Part shown: piece after piece, positions 34,080 to 45,669 of the stretch
Numbering within the stretch: position 1 is the stretch's first letter
Layout of the letters: the number at the start of each line of letters is the position of its first letter
Assembly (NCBI GenBank): GCA_001949185.1
Contig: BDGG01000001.1
Span: 62,001 to 126,000 of the forward strand
DNA: 64,000 nucleotides
Source: Ramazzottius varieornatus
Taxonomy: Eukaryota > Tardigrada > Eutardigrada > Parachela > Ramazzottiidae
Reading direction: 5' to 3'
The notes under the pieces: model-generated
What the model was told of the DNA's origin: nothing
Database searches by the model: none
What the model saw: the letters and a program-made list of their open reading frames with translations, nothing else
Position numbers and translations under genes: made by a program

Positions 34080-37000
34080 AGGCTAAGCGCTGTATGAACA
34101 GAGTTCGAAAAATGCGGCAAGAGCGCCAGAGAAAAAGAGGGTATATAAAACAAAAACAACCAACTTTTTCGTTTTTAAAATCTCAAAATCTAAACCAGCA
34201 GAAGTACATCTACGTTGCTCTTGCACCACATGAAATTCGAGAAGTTTAGCCCGCTCAGATAGTTCTTAAAACTCAACAAGCTATTTACATGAAGAGCAGA
34301 TGGACAAAAAAGGCTATCTTTGAGCAATGCCTCGGTGATGTACGCAAACGAGCCGGAAGTGGACTCAAGAAGCTTGCAGGACAGTGGAGCGGTGGAGACA
34401 GGCAGCATCATCAGGATTTTGGCTTGACTCCTTGTTTTCAAGTTCCGGCTTGGTTCTTGGCTCTTCAGCAGACGATTACCGCTGGCAAAATTACCAGTCC
34501 GAATTCGAAAGACGTTCACCAGGAGGTTTTCACAGCGTCGATGCCAGAGTGGCTTCCATGCGACTTCTTGCAAATGCTGGTGGTATCGCTTGAAGTCTGG
34601 ATCGTGCCTGTCTTTGTCTGCTCGGCTCAATCGGATGTTCTGCAGGAACTTCTTTTGAATGGATTCCAGCTGTCTTTGCAGGCTCTTGGTCGTAGGGAAC
34701 CAGCATGACGAGGCATAGTCGTGGACTGCTCTTACGAGGCTCTTGTAAAGAAGCTGCTTCTCTGCTCCATATCGCTGGGGAAAGAACGCGTTGACAGCGT
34801 ACAATCTTTGCCTGCACTTGGCCGACACTTTGTCCACTTGGGCTGTCCATTCGAGCTTGCTTGAGAAAGTTACGCCGAGGCAAACTGCTTCATTCACCAA
34901 AGGGATCTTCTTGCCACTAATCACGTAGTATTCGCCTGGAACCTTCACACTCTTGTCCCGCTTGTTCGAGATCCGGAGGTGCTGCGACTTTTCCGGATTG
35001 ATTTCGAGGCCAACTTCTTTACACCATGCTACTAACCGTTGGAGATCTTGCTGGAGGAGAACGCAGTCTTCATGTTTCTTGATTGTTCGAGACAGAACAA
35101 TGTCATCGGCGTACTGCATGACCGTGGAACTGATGCTTTTGGCTAGGCTGTTAACGGCAATGGTGAAGAGGAGTGGGCCAAGAATTGAACCCTGCGGTAC
35201 ACCAGATGGGACAGATTGTTCCGACGAGAAATGTCCCTCAACCACGACTCTTTGGCTCCTTCCTTTCAAGTAATCAGACAGCAAACCTTTCATCTCACCA
35301 TTCACTCCATGACTTGACAGGCTAGTGACGATGGACGAGTGCGGAAGCTTGTCGAAGGCTTTCGAACAGTCCAAAAGAACCACGTCTTCTTCGGCTCTTT
35401 GTAAGAGGGCTTGCGAGTATTGGTGAGCCATATGGAGCAACTGCATTTCCGTCGACCTCTGCTTTCTGAATCCGTACTGCGTATCTGAAAGTAGATTATT
35501 CTTATCAAGATAGTTACTCAGATGACTCGCCACAATCTTCTCGAACAGCTTGGATAATGGTGGTAGAAGGGAGATGGGACGAAAGGAAGAGCTTCCCTTC
35601 TTTGGTATTGGTACCACTTCGGCCTGCCTCCACGCTGTGGGGAATTCTCTTTTGCTGACGATCAGGTCGAACAGTCTTGACAAGGGATATACTACGGATG
35701 TTCCCGCGATCTTGAGTAGCTGGTTGGCTATCAGGAAGGAACCAGCAGCTTTAGCAGAGTCTAGGCGTTGGATTTGCTTCAAGATCACCGAGGTGGTGAA
35801 GTGAAGTGGCAGGCAGTGGCGTGGACAGGCAGGGTACACTTTGGAGAATTCTCGGCTGATAAACTCGGCTTTGTCTTGCGGATCTACGATGTACTTCTCA
35901 TCATGACCAGGTATCGGGATAGGCGGGATAGATGCAGCGGAGGTGTTCTTCTTGACATGTTTCCAGACTGCTCGGGGATTTCTACGGGATGCTTTTGCGA
36001 TGCCATAAAGACGACGATGCTTGTCAGACTGGATGATCCTTCTCTTGCTAACTTCGAGCTCCTTCCAACTTGAATAATCTGCTTGATCCCTTGTTCTTCT
36101 CCATTTCTTAAAGGCACTTCCACATCTTCGCAAGCTATCAATAGCTCTTTCGGAGAGGGAAGGACGATGAAGACGCTTGGCTCCGACAGACTTCAACTGA
36201 AAAGCACTCTTCGCAGCAGCGATGAATTTATCCTGAAAAACAGTAACGGCAACATCGACATTGCACATCAAATCAAACACTTGGCCCCAATCAATCGATG
36301 ATAGTGCAGTCTTGAAAACATTGATATTCTCCCCGTCAATTTTCCACACCAGCTTTGGCTTCGTCTTGAAGTTCGGAGTCATAAGCATCAGCTTGGTTTC
36401 GATGGCTTGATGACCACATGTAGCTGAAGGTGGGTTAACGATCCTGGTGTTGCGAACGAAGCCCAGTTGGGTAACGAAGAGCTGGTCGAGTGGTGATTCG
36501 CTTCGTCCCCGCTTTCGAGTGGTGCCTTTCACTTTCTGCCAGTTTAAACTCGTTCTTCAGCTGGATGAAATCCCTGTCCCTTTCCGAATTTCCACTTGTA
36601 TCGCCATCCCAGACTATCTTTGGACAATTAAAGTCACCAACTAGGAGAATATTCCGCCGTAAGAATGGTGGAATGAGCTCCATCGACGTGCGAAGCTTCG
36701 AGAAGACTTGGGCATCATAAGCTGGCGCATAAACTACTCCGATCAGGACGTTCAAACGCAAGCAAATCAGCTTGATCCACATCACCTCCACACCGTCCAC
36801 TTCCAGGCTCTCCATTCTGACAGCTTGTAGCCCCTTCTTGATGGCGATGGCTACTCCTCCCCCCGCTTGCTTCTTGCATCCTTCTCGATCCTTCCGGAAG
36901 AGATTGTAATGTTCAGGGTCAGCAATCAAACAATCAGGGGTGGAGTTGTCTGCCCAAGTTTCGACCAACGCGACGATATCCGCCTTCTTCTCCTCCATCC

Positions 37001-37125
37001 ATCTCTTGGTCTCCTCGCTTTTGCTTCTGATGCCATTGACGATTTCCGTACAAGAACGTCAGCTTCTTCCTGATTTCACCTGAAAACCTAAGAGGAGGCA
37101 TCTCGCAGTCGATAAGAGAGGTTCC
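34080..37125 (-). mobile_element. LINE (CR1/Jockey-type) copy 2, nearly full ORF2 with an intact RT frame
   Basis: The endonuclease part begins near 37060 (KKLTFLYGN, then VNGIRSKSEETKRWMEEKKA after a frame break) and continues in 36998-36435 with ALVETWADNS, GGGVAIAIKKGL and LLVGDFNCPKIVWDGD. A second single-base frame break near 36520 leads into a 780-codon open frame (36532-34190). That frame holds the RT: KAAGSFLIANQLLKIAG, FRPISLLPPLSKLFEKIV, QYGFRKQRSTEMQL, VVLLDCSKAFDKLPHS (motif A), SGVPQGSILGPLLF (B), VMQYADDIVLS (catalytic YADD), and the thumb with GVTFSSKLEWTAQVDKVS. The C-terminus is of the CR1/Jockey kind. No ORF1 was recognised upstream. RT domain intact, element dead because of two frame breaks unless they are sequence errors. 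Confidence 0.9.
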
Positions 37126-37302
37126 GAAGAAAAAATTAGAGATTTTTTATTGATATTTTTGAAGTCACGAAACGGTTGATGGCTGTGGAAGTCCATTGGC
37201 CATACTTCCTGGGGTTCGGTTTACCGATAACTCTATTAACATCCAGCTGTGGAAGCTACTGGATTAGTGGTTGTGACTTCTCCATACTTTTCCCGTTGTT
37301 GG

Positions 37303-37605
37303 TCATAAGCGCCGAACTGGCCAAACTTCTATCAAGCGAAACGTTCGTCCTCCTTCTCGAGTGACCAACAATTGAAGCAACTGACTGTATTCTCCCTGTT
37401 GCAGAACGTTCAACTTGCCAGTCTTCCTAACCACAGTAGCCGTGGCCAACTTCGTGATGAGCTCCTTGTTCAGCTCAGCGAACACGACAGATATGAGCAC
37501 ATACTCCTTCCATCGCATCCGTCTTCTGCTCGGTCGAGGTCTAAAGAACAGTCTGCCGTCTTTCAGACAAGTAAATGGACGGGCCTTACCAACAGCGTCG
37601 GCCAT
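37303..37605 (-). CDS. Hypothetical basic protein, 100 residues
   Basis: An open frame from ATG to TGA on the minus strand, starting 201 bp from the divergent enkurin start. It is rich in Arg/Lys near the N-terminus (RPRPSRRRMRWKEY), followed by helical-looking KELITKLATATVV and EYSQLLQLLVTREGG. I do not recognise the family. The frame could be a real small gene sharing a bidirectional promoter with enkurin, or chance. There is a GTAAGG after codon 5, so an alternative spliced form is possible. Confidence 0.35.
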   Translation of the reverse strand: MADAVGKARPFTCLKDGRLFFRPRPSRRRMRWKEYVLISVVFAELNKELITKLATATVVRKTGKLNVLQQGEYSQLLQLLVTREGGRTFRLIEVWPVRRL

Positions 37606-37806
37606 TGACCCGCAAGAGTCACAGCCATTTCTCGTAGAGAAACCGTGCCAAAGCTGAATCGACCAATCAACGTAAACTTCGCGTTGCTACGCTTTTTTCA
37701 TATAAGCCAAATTTGATTTTAAGTTTTAGACGATATAGAATTCTAGTTTAGTTGTTATAGTTTTTATTCCCAGCTCAAGAAGACTTTCACGTACTCACTA
37801 CTGTAA

Positions 37807-38938
37807 ATGCATCAGAGCGATAAACTGAAGAATAGTTATTCCGCCTTCTTCGATGAGTCCGTGTACAACTTGCGTCCAGCTGTGGCTGAACGTCAGCTCA
37901 AAGCTCAACGTTATACTTCCAAATTCACAGAAGGGATAAGGCAGGCGGCTCGGAAGCAGAAATCGACGAGAAACACCTTGGGAGTTCCCGCAGTGGCGGC
38001 TCCTAAGCCGGACCGATATCTGAAACGTCACGCAAACAAGAAACCTGTACGTCTGCCAGGTAGCTGTTTTCTTTCGTGGAAGAGCCTCATTCGTCGTCGT
38101 ATGACAGTTTGGATTGTCAATTTTCGCAGATGCACGTGAGACGAGAGTGTACCGTATCGAGCACCGAAGGGTGGTCCAGCAAAGCGAGGCAGCGGTGCAG
38201 CACTTCGACTGTCCCAATGTGCAATCCCCATGCCGTCAACCAAGATTGGGGGAAACGCAACCTGGAGGAGCTGGGGCAGATCAAGCCGAAAGAACCGAGT
38301 ATGCGCAATGTCGTTTCCAGATATGGGCGACTCGGGGAAAAGATGCCGCTGTCCGGACTCATGTCCCATTACGTCTGGAAGAAAGTAAGTCGTACAGAAT
38401 TTGATTAGATAGACCGATCATGCCAATTCGTAGGAAAAAGCGCAAAATAAAACCGCCCAAGGTGTCGTGAAGAAATTCGAAGAAATTACCCGACAACCTT
38501 CGTCCCTGTACTACTGTGTCGCTTGAATGAATGGTCCAAATAACCTTTCTGCAAATATTTCAGGGTTATGGCGAATGTCCTAAGTACATTCAGCGTTACA
38601 AGAAGCAGTCTATCGCCCAACACCAGCACAGCCTCGCCGCCCGGAAAGCTGCCCAGAAGGAAGCCTTGGGTGCGCAGTACCAATGCATTAGTCCGCACGA
38701 ACGGCAGCAAGTCTTGGACAACCTCAAGCATCTCCGTGACGATACCATGCACAAATTTTTACTGCAGACCTTTGCTCTGGACAACCAGACCAAGTTGCGC
38801 GACTCAGTTCTGTTGGATACAGCGCTCAAGGAGTTCGAACGACAAATCGACATTGTCCAACGCCATAAAGTTATCGTTGTGAAAAAGTGCAATACTGGAC
38901 CGAACGATAGTGAAGAGAATCAGCTCATCCCCACTTGA
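37807..38938 (+). CDS. ENKUR: Enkurin, axonemal microtubule inner protein, 4 exons
   Basis: Enkurin lines the lumen of axonemal doublet microtubules and was first described as a TRPC-binding sperm adaptor. Exons 37807-38046, 38130-38384, 38434 to about 38466, 38564-38938, roughly 300 residues (human 256). The N-terminus matches enkurin: ESVYNLRPAVAERQLKAQRY (human ECIYNLIPSD) and DRYLKRHANKKP (human DFLKKHSKEK). The C-terminal enkurin domain is clear: GYGECPKYIQRYKKQ (human YGVTPEYICKRN), SPHERQQVLDNLKHLRDD (human EEREAVLQGLKKNWEE), FERQIDIVQRHKVIVVKK. Exon 2 gives protein-like sequence in two frames: the first third also reads well one frame over if exon 1 ends at 38059, so a frame slip is possible. 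The exon 3 donor GTGAAG is the phase-compatible choice but weak. A half X-box (AGCAAC, minus strand, 37683-37688) lies 119 bp upstream. Confidence 0.88.
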
Positions 38939-39083
38939 AATGACCTTTGATACTTGTAACAGCGACTAATTTGTCCGACCATCTTATTTGTCTTATTCTG
39001 AAGCAGACGACATCTAGGACTTTAACGTCTGGTTGATAACATCATCCCGCAACAAATTGATCTCACAGGTTCATGTAATTGAT

Positions 39084-41570
39084 AGCTTTACTCGTGTATG
39101 ATCGCCAGCAAATAGCTCAGCCTAAGTTGAAAAAATGCGGCAAGAGAGCCAGAGAAAAAGTTCCAAAATGTAAAACACGACTACTCCAAACAATCATCGA
39201 TGTTCTTCACACACCAAGAGAAGTTCCGCAAATCAAGTCGGTCGAGCGAAGACTTGAATGCCGGCAGACTTTCGCAGCTCCTAGGCGACGGACAGAAGTA
39301 TTTTTCATTGACCATTTCACAGGCTACGTGGGCAAAACTGTCAGAAACTACTTTCAGAAGGTCTAGTTCTTTGATTATTGATGTTGGCACGAGCCGAACT
39401 CTGTCTTGCAAAGCTTTTGCTGAATTCTGGCTCCTTGTCGTTGCCCGAGCAGGAAGATGCTGTGTCCTGTCAGCAGCTGTTAGCAGATGTCAATCAGGAA
39501 ACCCATTCGTCCAGATCTTGAATGCATTCACCATCACGGCCTTCGCTCTCCTCTCCCACAGGTACTTCCACTGAACATCCGTCAAATGTTGACGATACTG
39601 GCTGAAGTCGCTGTCGTGTTGGCCTTTTAGGAGTCTGCTCAAGCGAATGCTCCTAAGGAAATCCTTTTGTACTTGCTCCAGTTGCCTTTGGTGCTTGTGG
39701 CTCGCAGGGTTCCACACCGAGCACGTATATTCGGTGACGAGGCGAACTAGGATCTTGTACAGCATCTGCTTGGCGGTACCAAACTGAGCCGGGAAGCATG
39801 AGCGGATGACGTGGAGGCGTTTCCGGCACTTTGCTGTCGCTGCATCAACCTGCGCAGTCCGGTTCAGTTTGTTGTCCGGTACCACGCCCAAACATGTTGA
39901 CTGGCTCTCCGTCGGCATCTTCTGGCCGTCGATGGAGTAACCGTAATTAAGGACTGAAGGATATGTTGCGACTTGCTTGGGTTTTGGGCGCAGCCTGGCT
40001 CCTGCACAGTTCTCTCCCAGTTGGACCAGGCATTCTTGAAGAGCTTGACAGTCTTCCAGCTTTCCAACCATACGATTTGCTACAAAGTTATCAGCATACT
40101 GGAAAAGCTCGCACTTGACCGACTCGGAGAGCCTATTCACTGCAACAATGAAAAACAGGAGACCGAGAACGGAGACTTAGGTAACACTTGACCGGACCTC
40201 GCTGTAATCACTGTAGTAGCCTCCGACAGTTACTCGTTGGGTTCTTCCTCGTAGGTAGTGGGAAAGCAGCTGCAGCAGGTCGCCGATGATGGCATGGGCT
40301 TGCAGGCTACGGACCAGCACTTCGTGGGGGACTCGATCGAACGCCTTGGTGCAGTCGAGGAAGACCGCTTCGACCTCTTTCCTCTCGGACAACGCTTGAG
40401 ACTACTGATGGAGCATTTGCAGGAGCTGCGCTTCTATCGACCTCTTTGCCCTGAAACCAAACTGCTTTGTGGTCAACAAACGGTTTTCCTCCGAAAAGCT
40501 CAGTTTTCTTAGCTAAAACTTGCTTGAAATTTTCGGACGAAGGTGGTAAAAGCAAGATTGATCTTCAGGTGGCGCCACCTTTCTTCGGCACAGAAACCAC
40601 ATCGGCCTTCTTCCAGGAGGTGGGATAATGCTTGGTGGAAAGGACAAGGTGGAAGAGGCGAGTGAGGGGATACACCAGGGCTAGAACAGCTGCTTTCATC
40701 AAAGCATTCGTGAGGAGCGACGAACCTGCAGCTTTCTTCACAGGCATTCTTTTCAGAACGTTCCAAACTTCCGGTGCGGATACCGTTGGCAGCCAATGTT
40801 TGCATCTTGTTACGGTTGACTGGATCCCGTGGATTGGTTGACGATGTTCCCCGCACTGGCCTTTTTCTTTCAGGAAGACGCGATGCGGTCTGCACCATCC
40901 TTTGGAAGGACATGTATTTCTCGTTGTCGCCAGGTAGAGGGATGAGTGGTAGGCTTTCGGACTTGGACGATCGCTTGACATGTTTCCACAGCACATCGGG
41001 GCATCTTCTCGACAGGGTGACGATGCTTCGGAGTTTCCTTGCCTTCGTTGCCTTCAAGAGCCTTTTGGTTTCTCTTGCACGGTCCACCCAGCAGCTGTAG
41101 TCCGTCGAATCTTTTGGCTTGGAGAGTGATGGTCGGTTCGAACTTCTCGATCCGACCTTGTTCTTCTTCTGCGAAACCGCTTCTGCGAAATTTCTACCAG
41201 CTTGGCTCCAAACGTAACGGCAGCCACATTCGAGTTAAACTCAGTAATCAAGGAATCCGCAACACCGTCATCAACCCATGCTTCAGCGAAGCATCCAATG
41301 TCCACTTCGCCTTCTGTCCACGCCTTCAGTTCTTCCGTCTTGCATTCATTCCACTCCGTTCAGATTCGCGTACCGAAGAGTCAAACGCTTCCCGAGTTCC
41401 CCATCAGAGGTCCCTTGGATGCTGGTCATTGAGATGGTGCAGCTCCGGCTAGCCCGATAGCGTTCCAGAGTTCGCCAGACCAGATAGATCTTCAGAAATA
41501 CATGGCTTCTACCCCCGAGGAATCTTTCTAGATACCCTGGGGCCACAATAGTCCAAATGGGAAGGACTTG
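39084..41570 (-). mobile_element. LINE (CR1/Jockey-type) copy 3, degenerate
   Basis: Same subfamily as copy 1: shared 3' tail (CTTTACTCGTGTATGATCGC at about 39087) and shared 5' region (CGGCTAGCCCGATAGC at about 41440). Minus-strand pieces in order: a truncated endonuclease (DIGCFAEAWVDDGVADSLI), a linker (MDRARETKRLLKATKARKL), early RT (KKAAGSSLLTNALMKAA), motif A (VFLDCTKAFDRVPHEV), and then a frame with FQYADN, where the catalytic YADD reads YADN, then the thumb through FKIWTNGFPD. Most of the endonuclease is deleted and several frames are broken. It retains the empty TA site matching the MITE insertion in copy 1. Confidence 0.85.
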
Positions 41571-42305
41571 TACAAAAGGTAGACGCTGATAATGTTCCGG
41601 TCGTAGCTCGAGCGATAGACCACGCTCAAAGCTCTCTAAAAGAACGCGACGGGCTTCCTCAGAAAGTTCGGGTGGATCTCCATGGATGTTCTAACTGTAC
41701 CTCTTCCCAGCGGATGAAGAATGTACGGGCTGATGGATCTGGTTTGGCAGAAGTTCTCTGGTTTCCGGCCATCCTGGGGATTAACTGATCACGGTCGTTT
41801 CAGCAACGTTTTCTATGTAAAGTCCGCTGAGTAAGGTGGATATACGGCTAAAGTCTGTGTACTGACCGGCAGGAAAGCATTTTTGATGTTTTTTCTGTTC
41901 AGCCGAGATTTTGCAAATGATTCAACTGTCCAGGATTGTGCTTCGAAGTTGAGGTACTTTTCGAGACAAGCACAGAGAGGCTTGACCAGTCAGCTCCCAC
42001 CATCCACCTCCAGAGCATCTTTGAGCTCTATCGGTTCAGCTCTGGTCAGTGTGTCAGGCACAATTACTGGGGCTGTTTAGCCGCCTGTCTTGACCGCTTC
42101 CTTGCATTGAATAATAAACACCTTCAACCCCAAATAGCGCTTGTTCTTCCACGAAATTTACAGGGCAGCAAACACTTCTTTCTGCCTGTTCCATGCCTTT
42201 TATGATTGATGAAGCCTCTCTTCTTTCCATTTGAAGTTTTGATGGCCAATCGCTCATTCTCGCGTTTCGTCTCGGTCCACGGCATTTCGCACGGACATTA
42301 TCTCG
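41571..42305. other. Interval without a recognisable gene
   Basis: Short broken frames only. The 3' part may be the decayed upstream part of the retroelement fragment that follows. Confidence 0.35.
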
Positions 42306-42905
42306 GTGCTTGGGGCTCCCGTACACGCTGTTTTACCTTGTCTCCGTCTTCTATTTTACTCATTCCTTCCTGCTGTCAATTATTTTCTTGGGGCTAGGCT
42401 CTGTGAGCCCCATGTTTGTCGTTGCAAAAAACTTGTCAACGAGCTGGGGCGCCACGGCTTGTCTTGCCAGTTGGGTGCCGGACGTCATTCTAGACCTTCC
42501 GCTCTGAATGACTCCCTTCATCGTGCCCTCATCAGCTGTAAAGTCCCGAACGTTCTTGAGCCCAACAGGATCCTGAGGGACGACCAGAAACGACCTGACG
42601 GACTAACGCTCATCCCGCGGCAACAAGGTAAGGCTCTTGTCTGGGATGTAACCTGTGTTGACACTCTTGCAGAAAAAAACCTGCGAGGATCAGCGGTGCA
42701 GCCCGGTTTTGCCGCCAATAAGGCGGAAGAGCTCAAGAGACACAAGTACCGCGAGCTGGATGGTCGCTACCTGTTCTGTCCAGTGGCGTTCGAAACTTTC
42801 GGTCCTTTCGGGAACAAAGCATCCAGCCTTATCCAGCAGATAGGCAAAAGAATAGCAGAAGCCACCGGCGAAACAGGATCTCTCGTTTTTGAATTTGACC
42901 ATTAA
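42306..42905 (+). mobile_element. C-terminal fragment of a retroelement-type protein (CxC...HGLSC, RPDG...WDVT motif)
   Basis: Open to a TAA at 42903-42905. From about 42400 it reads GARLCEPHVCRCKKLVNELG, then RHGLSC (a Cys/His cluster), LEPNRILRDDQKRPDG, GKALVWDVTCVDTLAE, NKAEELKRHKYREL and CPVAFETFGPFGNKASSL. This module recurs in many invertebrate genomes at the C-terminus of reverse-transcriptase proteins. The RPDG ... WDVT spacing resembles a PD-(D/E)xK nuclease core, which is an inference. The RT that normally precedes it is absent. A conventional ATG start is not convincing; the frame begins inside a decayed copy. Confidence 0.65.
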
Positions 42906-44233
42906 AAAATTATAGTTGATGTTCTGAACCAAGAGCTCTCACTCAAGACCGCTTGTCATATAGCCAATTCTTTGCACTGATTCTTTGGATGACAAAATTG
43001 CAAGGTCTTGTCAAACAAGTGGATGAGAATGTTTTGTAATCCTCTCAAAATCTGAAAAAGTTGCCGGTGCTCGCTAACCCAGTATTGGCGGAAAGCCTTT
43101 CCCCACTCAAGTTTCCCTAAATTGGTCCAAAAGCGTTTCGGATTTAGATGGATCAATGACTCGGTTTCCGGTTGATGCTTTGAGTTGCCGAAAAAGTTTC
43201 CCAACTATTGCAAGAAACCTTGTTTTCAGGCGTGCACCCTGTATTTTGGCTCAATTCCGCAACGGTAGCTGTATCAGTGAATCAGCAAGTGATACAGACG
43301 AGCACTGCTTTTTTCCCAGAAGTGAGACTACCGTTAAACAAATTCGAATCACCAGTTCTAGTTCGAAAGGACAGAATAGAAAAATGAGTTTGTTCAAGAG
43401 GGAGAAACTGAAAAGTTCGCCTCGGATCAGCTGCGCGGCTGCACCCTCTCTACTCCTGGGTTGATTCTCGACTTCGTACAGACATTCTTTCTGGGCAAGT
43501 TATTTCTAAAGGGTAGCTACAGGAATACTAAAGTAAGAAATAAATTGTCGTGAGGACCAGCCCACACGCAGTCGAGAGCGCCGTGAATATCCTGAGGTAG
43601 TAGTTACTTGGTCCATCCGCACTGTATAATCTACGCGGTATTCAGCGATGGATAAAATTCAGAACACTTGTGATAAATCACGGTAACATTTGTCACATCT
43701 TTAATGACGAAATTACCAAAAGATTTGGGTGTGGAAGAGCCGCAGCATCTTCCCCTGTTTTACAAGCTAACTAAAAACTCAAATCCTGAGCAAGAAAGAA
43801 TGCATAATGTCTTATTTGGTTCACCTATTGTAGCAGAAGCGGTAGTTTTATTGGTGTTTTTACAGTTCAGGGTTAGCTAATTATCAAGTTGATATGCGAG
43901 TGTGATCCTTGCTCGTGCCTTTTTAACCATACTGACGAACCCTTCCGGAAAAACACCATCCCATTAAAGAAAGAGGGAGTTAAGAAAAAATAGCTTGCAA
44001 TTGCTTTAGCTGATCAGATGAGTGAATGCAAGGGTGGTTTCTCCTGAGTTGACCGGATAGGGATCAGTACCGGTTCAAAGTTTGCAGATCGGAGTGTCGG
44101 ATGGAGAGTTACGAATTTTCGACCGAGAAGGTAGAGGAGTCGGTTTTTTCTTGTAGGCAGTGTATATGTTTATTGGACGTGAATCTCACACAACGGGCCC
44201 ACGTGTGGTTCATGCAGTATGTGATATTCATGT
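42906..44233. other. Interval without a recognisable gene
   Basis: About 1.3 kb with short frames lacking motifs. I see no repeat family from elsewhere in the window. Confidence 0.4.
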
Positions 44234-44836
44234 ACCATTGCCGAAGTATTNNNNNNNNNNNNNNNNNNNNNNNNNNNNNNNNNNNNNNNNNNNNNNNNNN
44301 NNNNNNNNNNNNNNNNNNNNNNNNNNNNNNNNNNNNNNNNNNNNNNNNNNNNNNNNNNNNNNNNNNNNNNNNNNNNNNNNNNNNNNNNNNNNNNNNNNNN
44401 NNNNNNNNNNNNNNNNNNNNNNNNNNNNNNNNNNNNNNNNNNNNNNNNNNNNNNNNNNNNNNNNNNNNNNNNNNNNNNNNNNNNNNNNNNNNNNNNNNNN
44501 NNNNNNNNNNNNNNNNNNNNNNNNNNNNNNNNNNNNNNNNNNNNNNNNNNNNNNNNNNNNNNNNNNNNNNNNNNNNNNNNNNNNNNNNNNNNNNNNNNNN
44601 NNNNNNNNNNNNNNNNNNNNNNNNNNNNNNNNNNNNNNNNNNNNNNNNNNNNNNNNNNNNNNNNNNNNNNNNNNNNNNNNNNNNNNNNNNNNNNNNNNNN
44701 NNNNNNNNNNNNNNNNNNNNNNNNNNNNNNNNNNNNNNNNNNNNNNNNNNNNNNNNNNNNNNNNNNNNNNNNNNNNNNNNNNNNNNNNNNNNNNNNNNNN
44801 NNNNNNNNNNNNNCAACAATACTTCGGCAATGGTAT
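44234..44836. other. 563-N assembly gap flanked by a 17-bp perfect inverted repeat
   Basis: N run 44251-44813. ACCATTGCCGAAGTATT (44234-44250) ends at the gap, and AATACTTCGGCAATGGT follows a few bases after it (about 44819-44835). The gap thus sits inside a foldback or terminal-repeat element. Open frames spanning the N run are artefacts. Confidence 0.85.
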
Positions 44837-44857
44837 GTCACAGACGTAAACCAGGAC

Positions 44858-45099
44858 CAGTGACGGCCCATTGAATTCTAATTCTGTTTAGCAGGTGGAC
44901 ATCAAATGTCTGGCGGTTCCGTACTGTCAGCTCGGGTTGGGTTGCACTAAAGAAAGCCGAAGAGAGCTTTTTGTTGTATTCTCTACTCGGTCCATATCCA
45001 AATTCATCCCGGCCCGATTATCGGTTGGGCTCCCACGCCGAGGCCAGACAGATGAATCTCCAACTGCTAAACAAATTAAGATTCAATGGGCCACCACTG
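44858..45099. mobile_element. ~242-bp foldback MITE, CAGTGGTGGCCCATTGAA family
   Basis: CAGTGACGGCCCATTGAATT at the left and the inverted ATTCAATGGGCCACCACTG at the right. The interior is in opposite orientation to the copy at 33172-33409. Confidence 0.75.
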
Positions 45100-45426
45100 A
45101 CCAAGATTACCCCCACAGTGCACCCAAACTGCTCTGCAACAGACCAGGACTAATCCCCAATGTTATAAGGTTCGGAGGCTCGTCAGAACAAGGCACCCTA
45201 ATTTAACGCTGTTGCATCACCCTTGAAACCTGATACTGTTGAGTGTTGACGAGCCAGGTAACCGGCGTATTCATTGCAGTGTGCACGTATACACTTCTCT
45301 ACACCTGTAGAGACACAATCAACTTGGCGAAAACTACGACTAAAATTTTTAACGCTTGTTGATCGATCCTTACGATGACGATTTTAGAAAAGAACCTTAT
45401 TGAGTACTTTCTAGACGTAAGGGTTA

Positions 45427-45568
45427 CTGTAACGCTTCTTCAAATTCGCGAAACACGTCATAATACGCGCGAAACATCCCCCGGGGGTTGGTCGGGTATA
45501 GCCACCGGAACGGGGTTTAACTCCACGCGTACGATCACGTGATTCGCGAAGTTCAAGAAGTATTACAG
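45427..45568. mobile_element. 142-bp palindromic MITE (ACTGTAAYGCTTC family), TA target duplication
   Basis: CTGTAACGCTTCTTCAAATT at the left and the inverted AAGTTCAAGAAGTATTACAG at the right, TA on both sides (45425-45426, 45569-45570). The short interior is GC-rich (CCCCCGGGGG). Confidence 0.75.
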
Positions 45569-45669
45569 TACTGTTCGCTCAATAGGAATGACCAGTTTTT
45601 GGTTATCTCTATCAGACTAAAGGCTGTACCAGTGTTGTATCAGTTCGTGGACTGGAACGCTGTGATGGC

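Noticed and set aside
44101..44874. Long open frames across 44.1-44.9 kb
   Set aside because: They consist almost entirely of N from the assembly gap.
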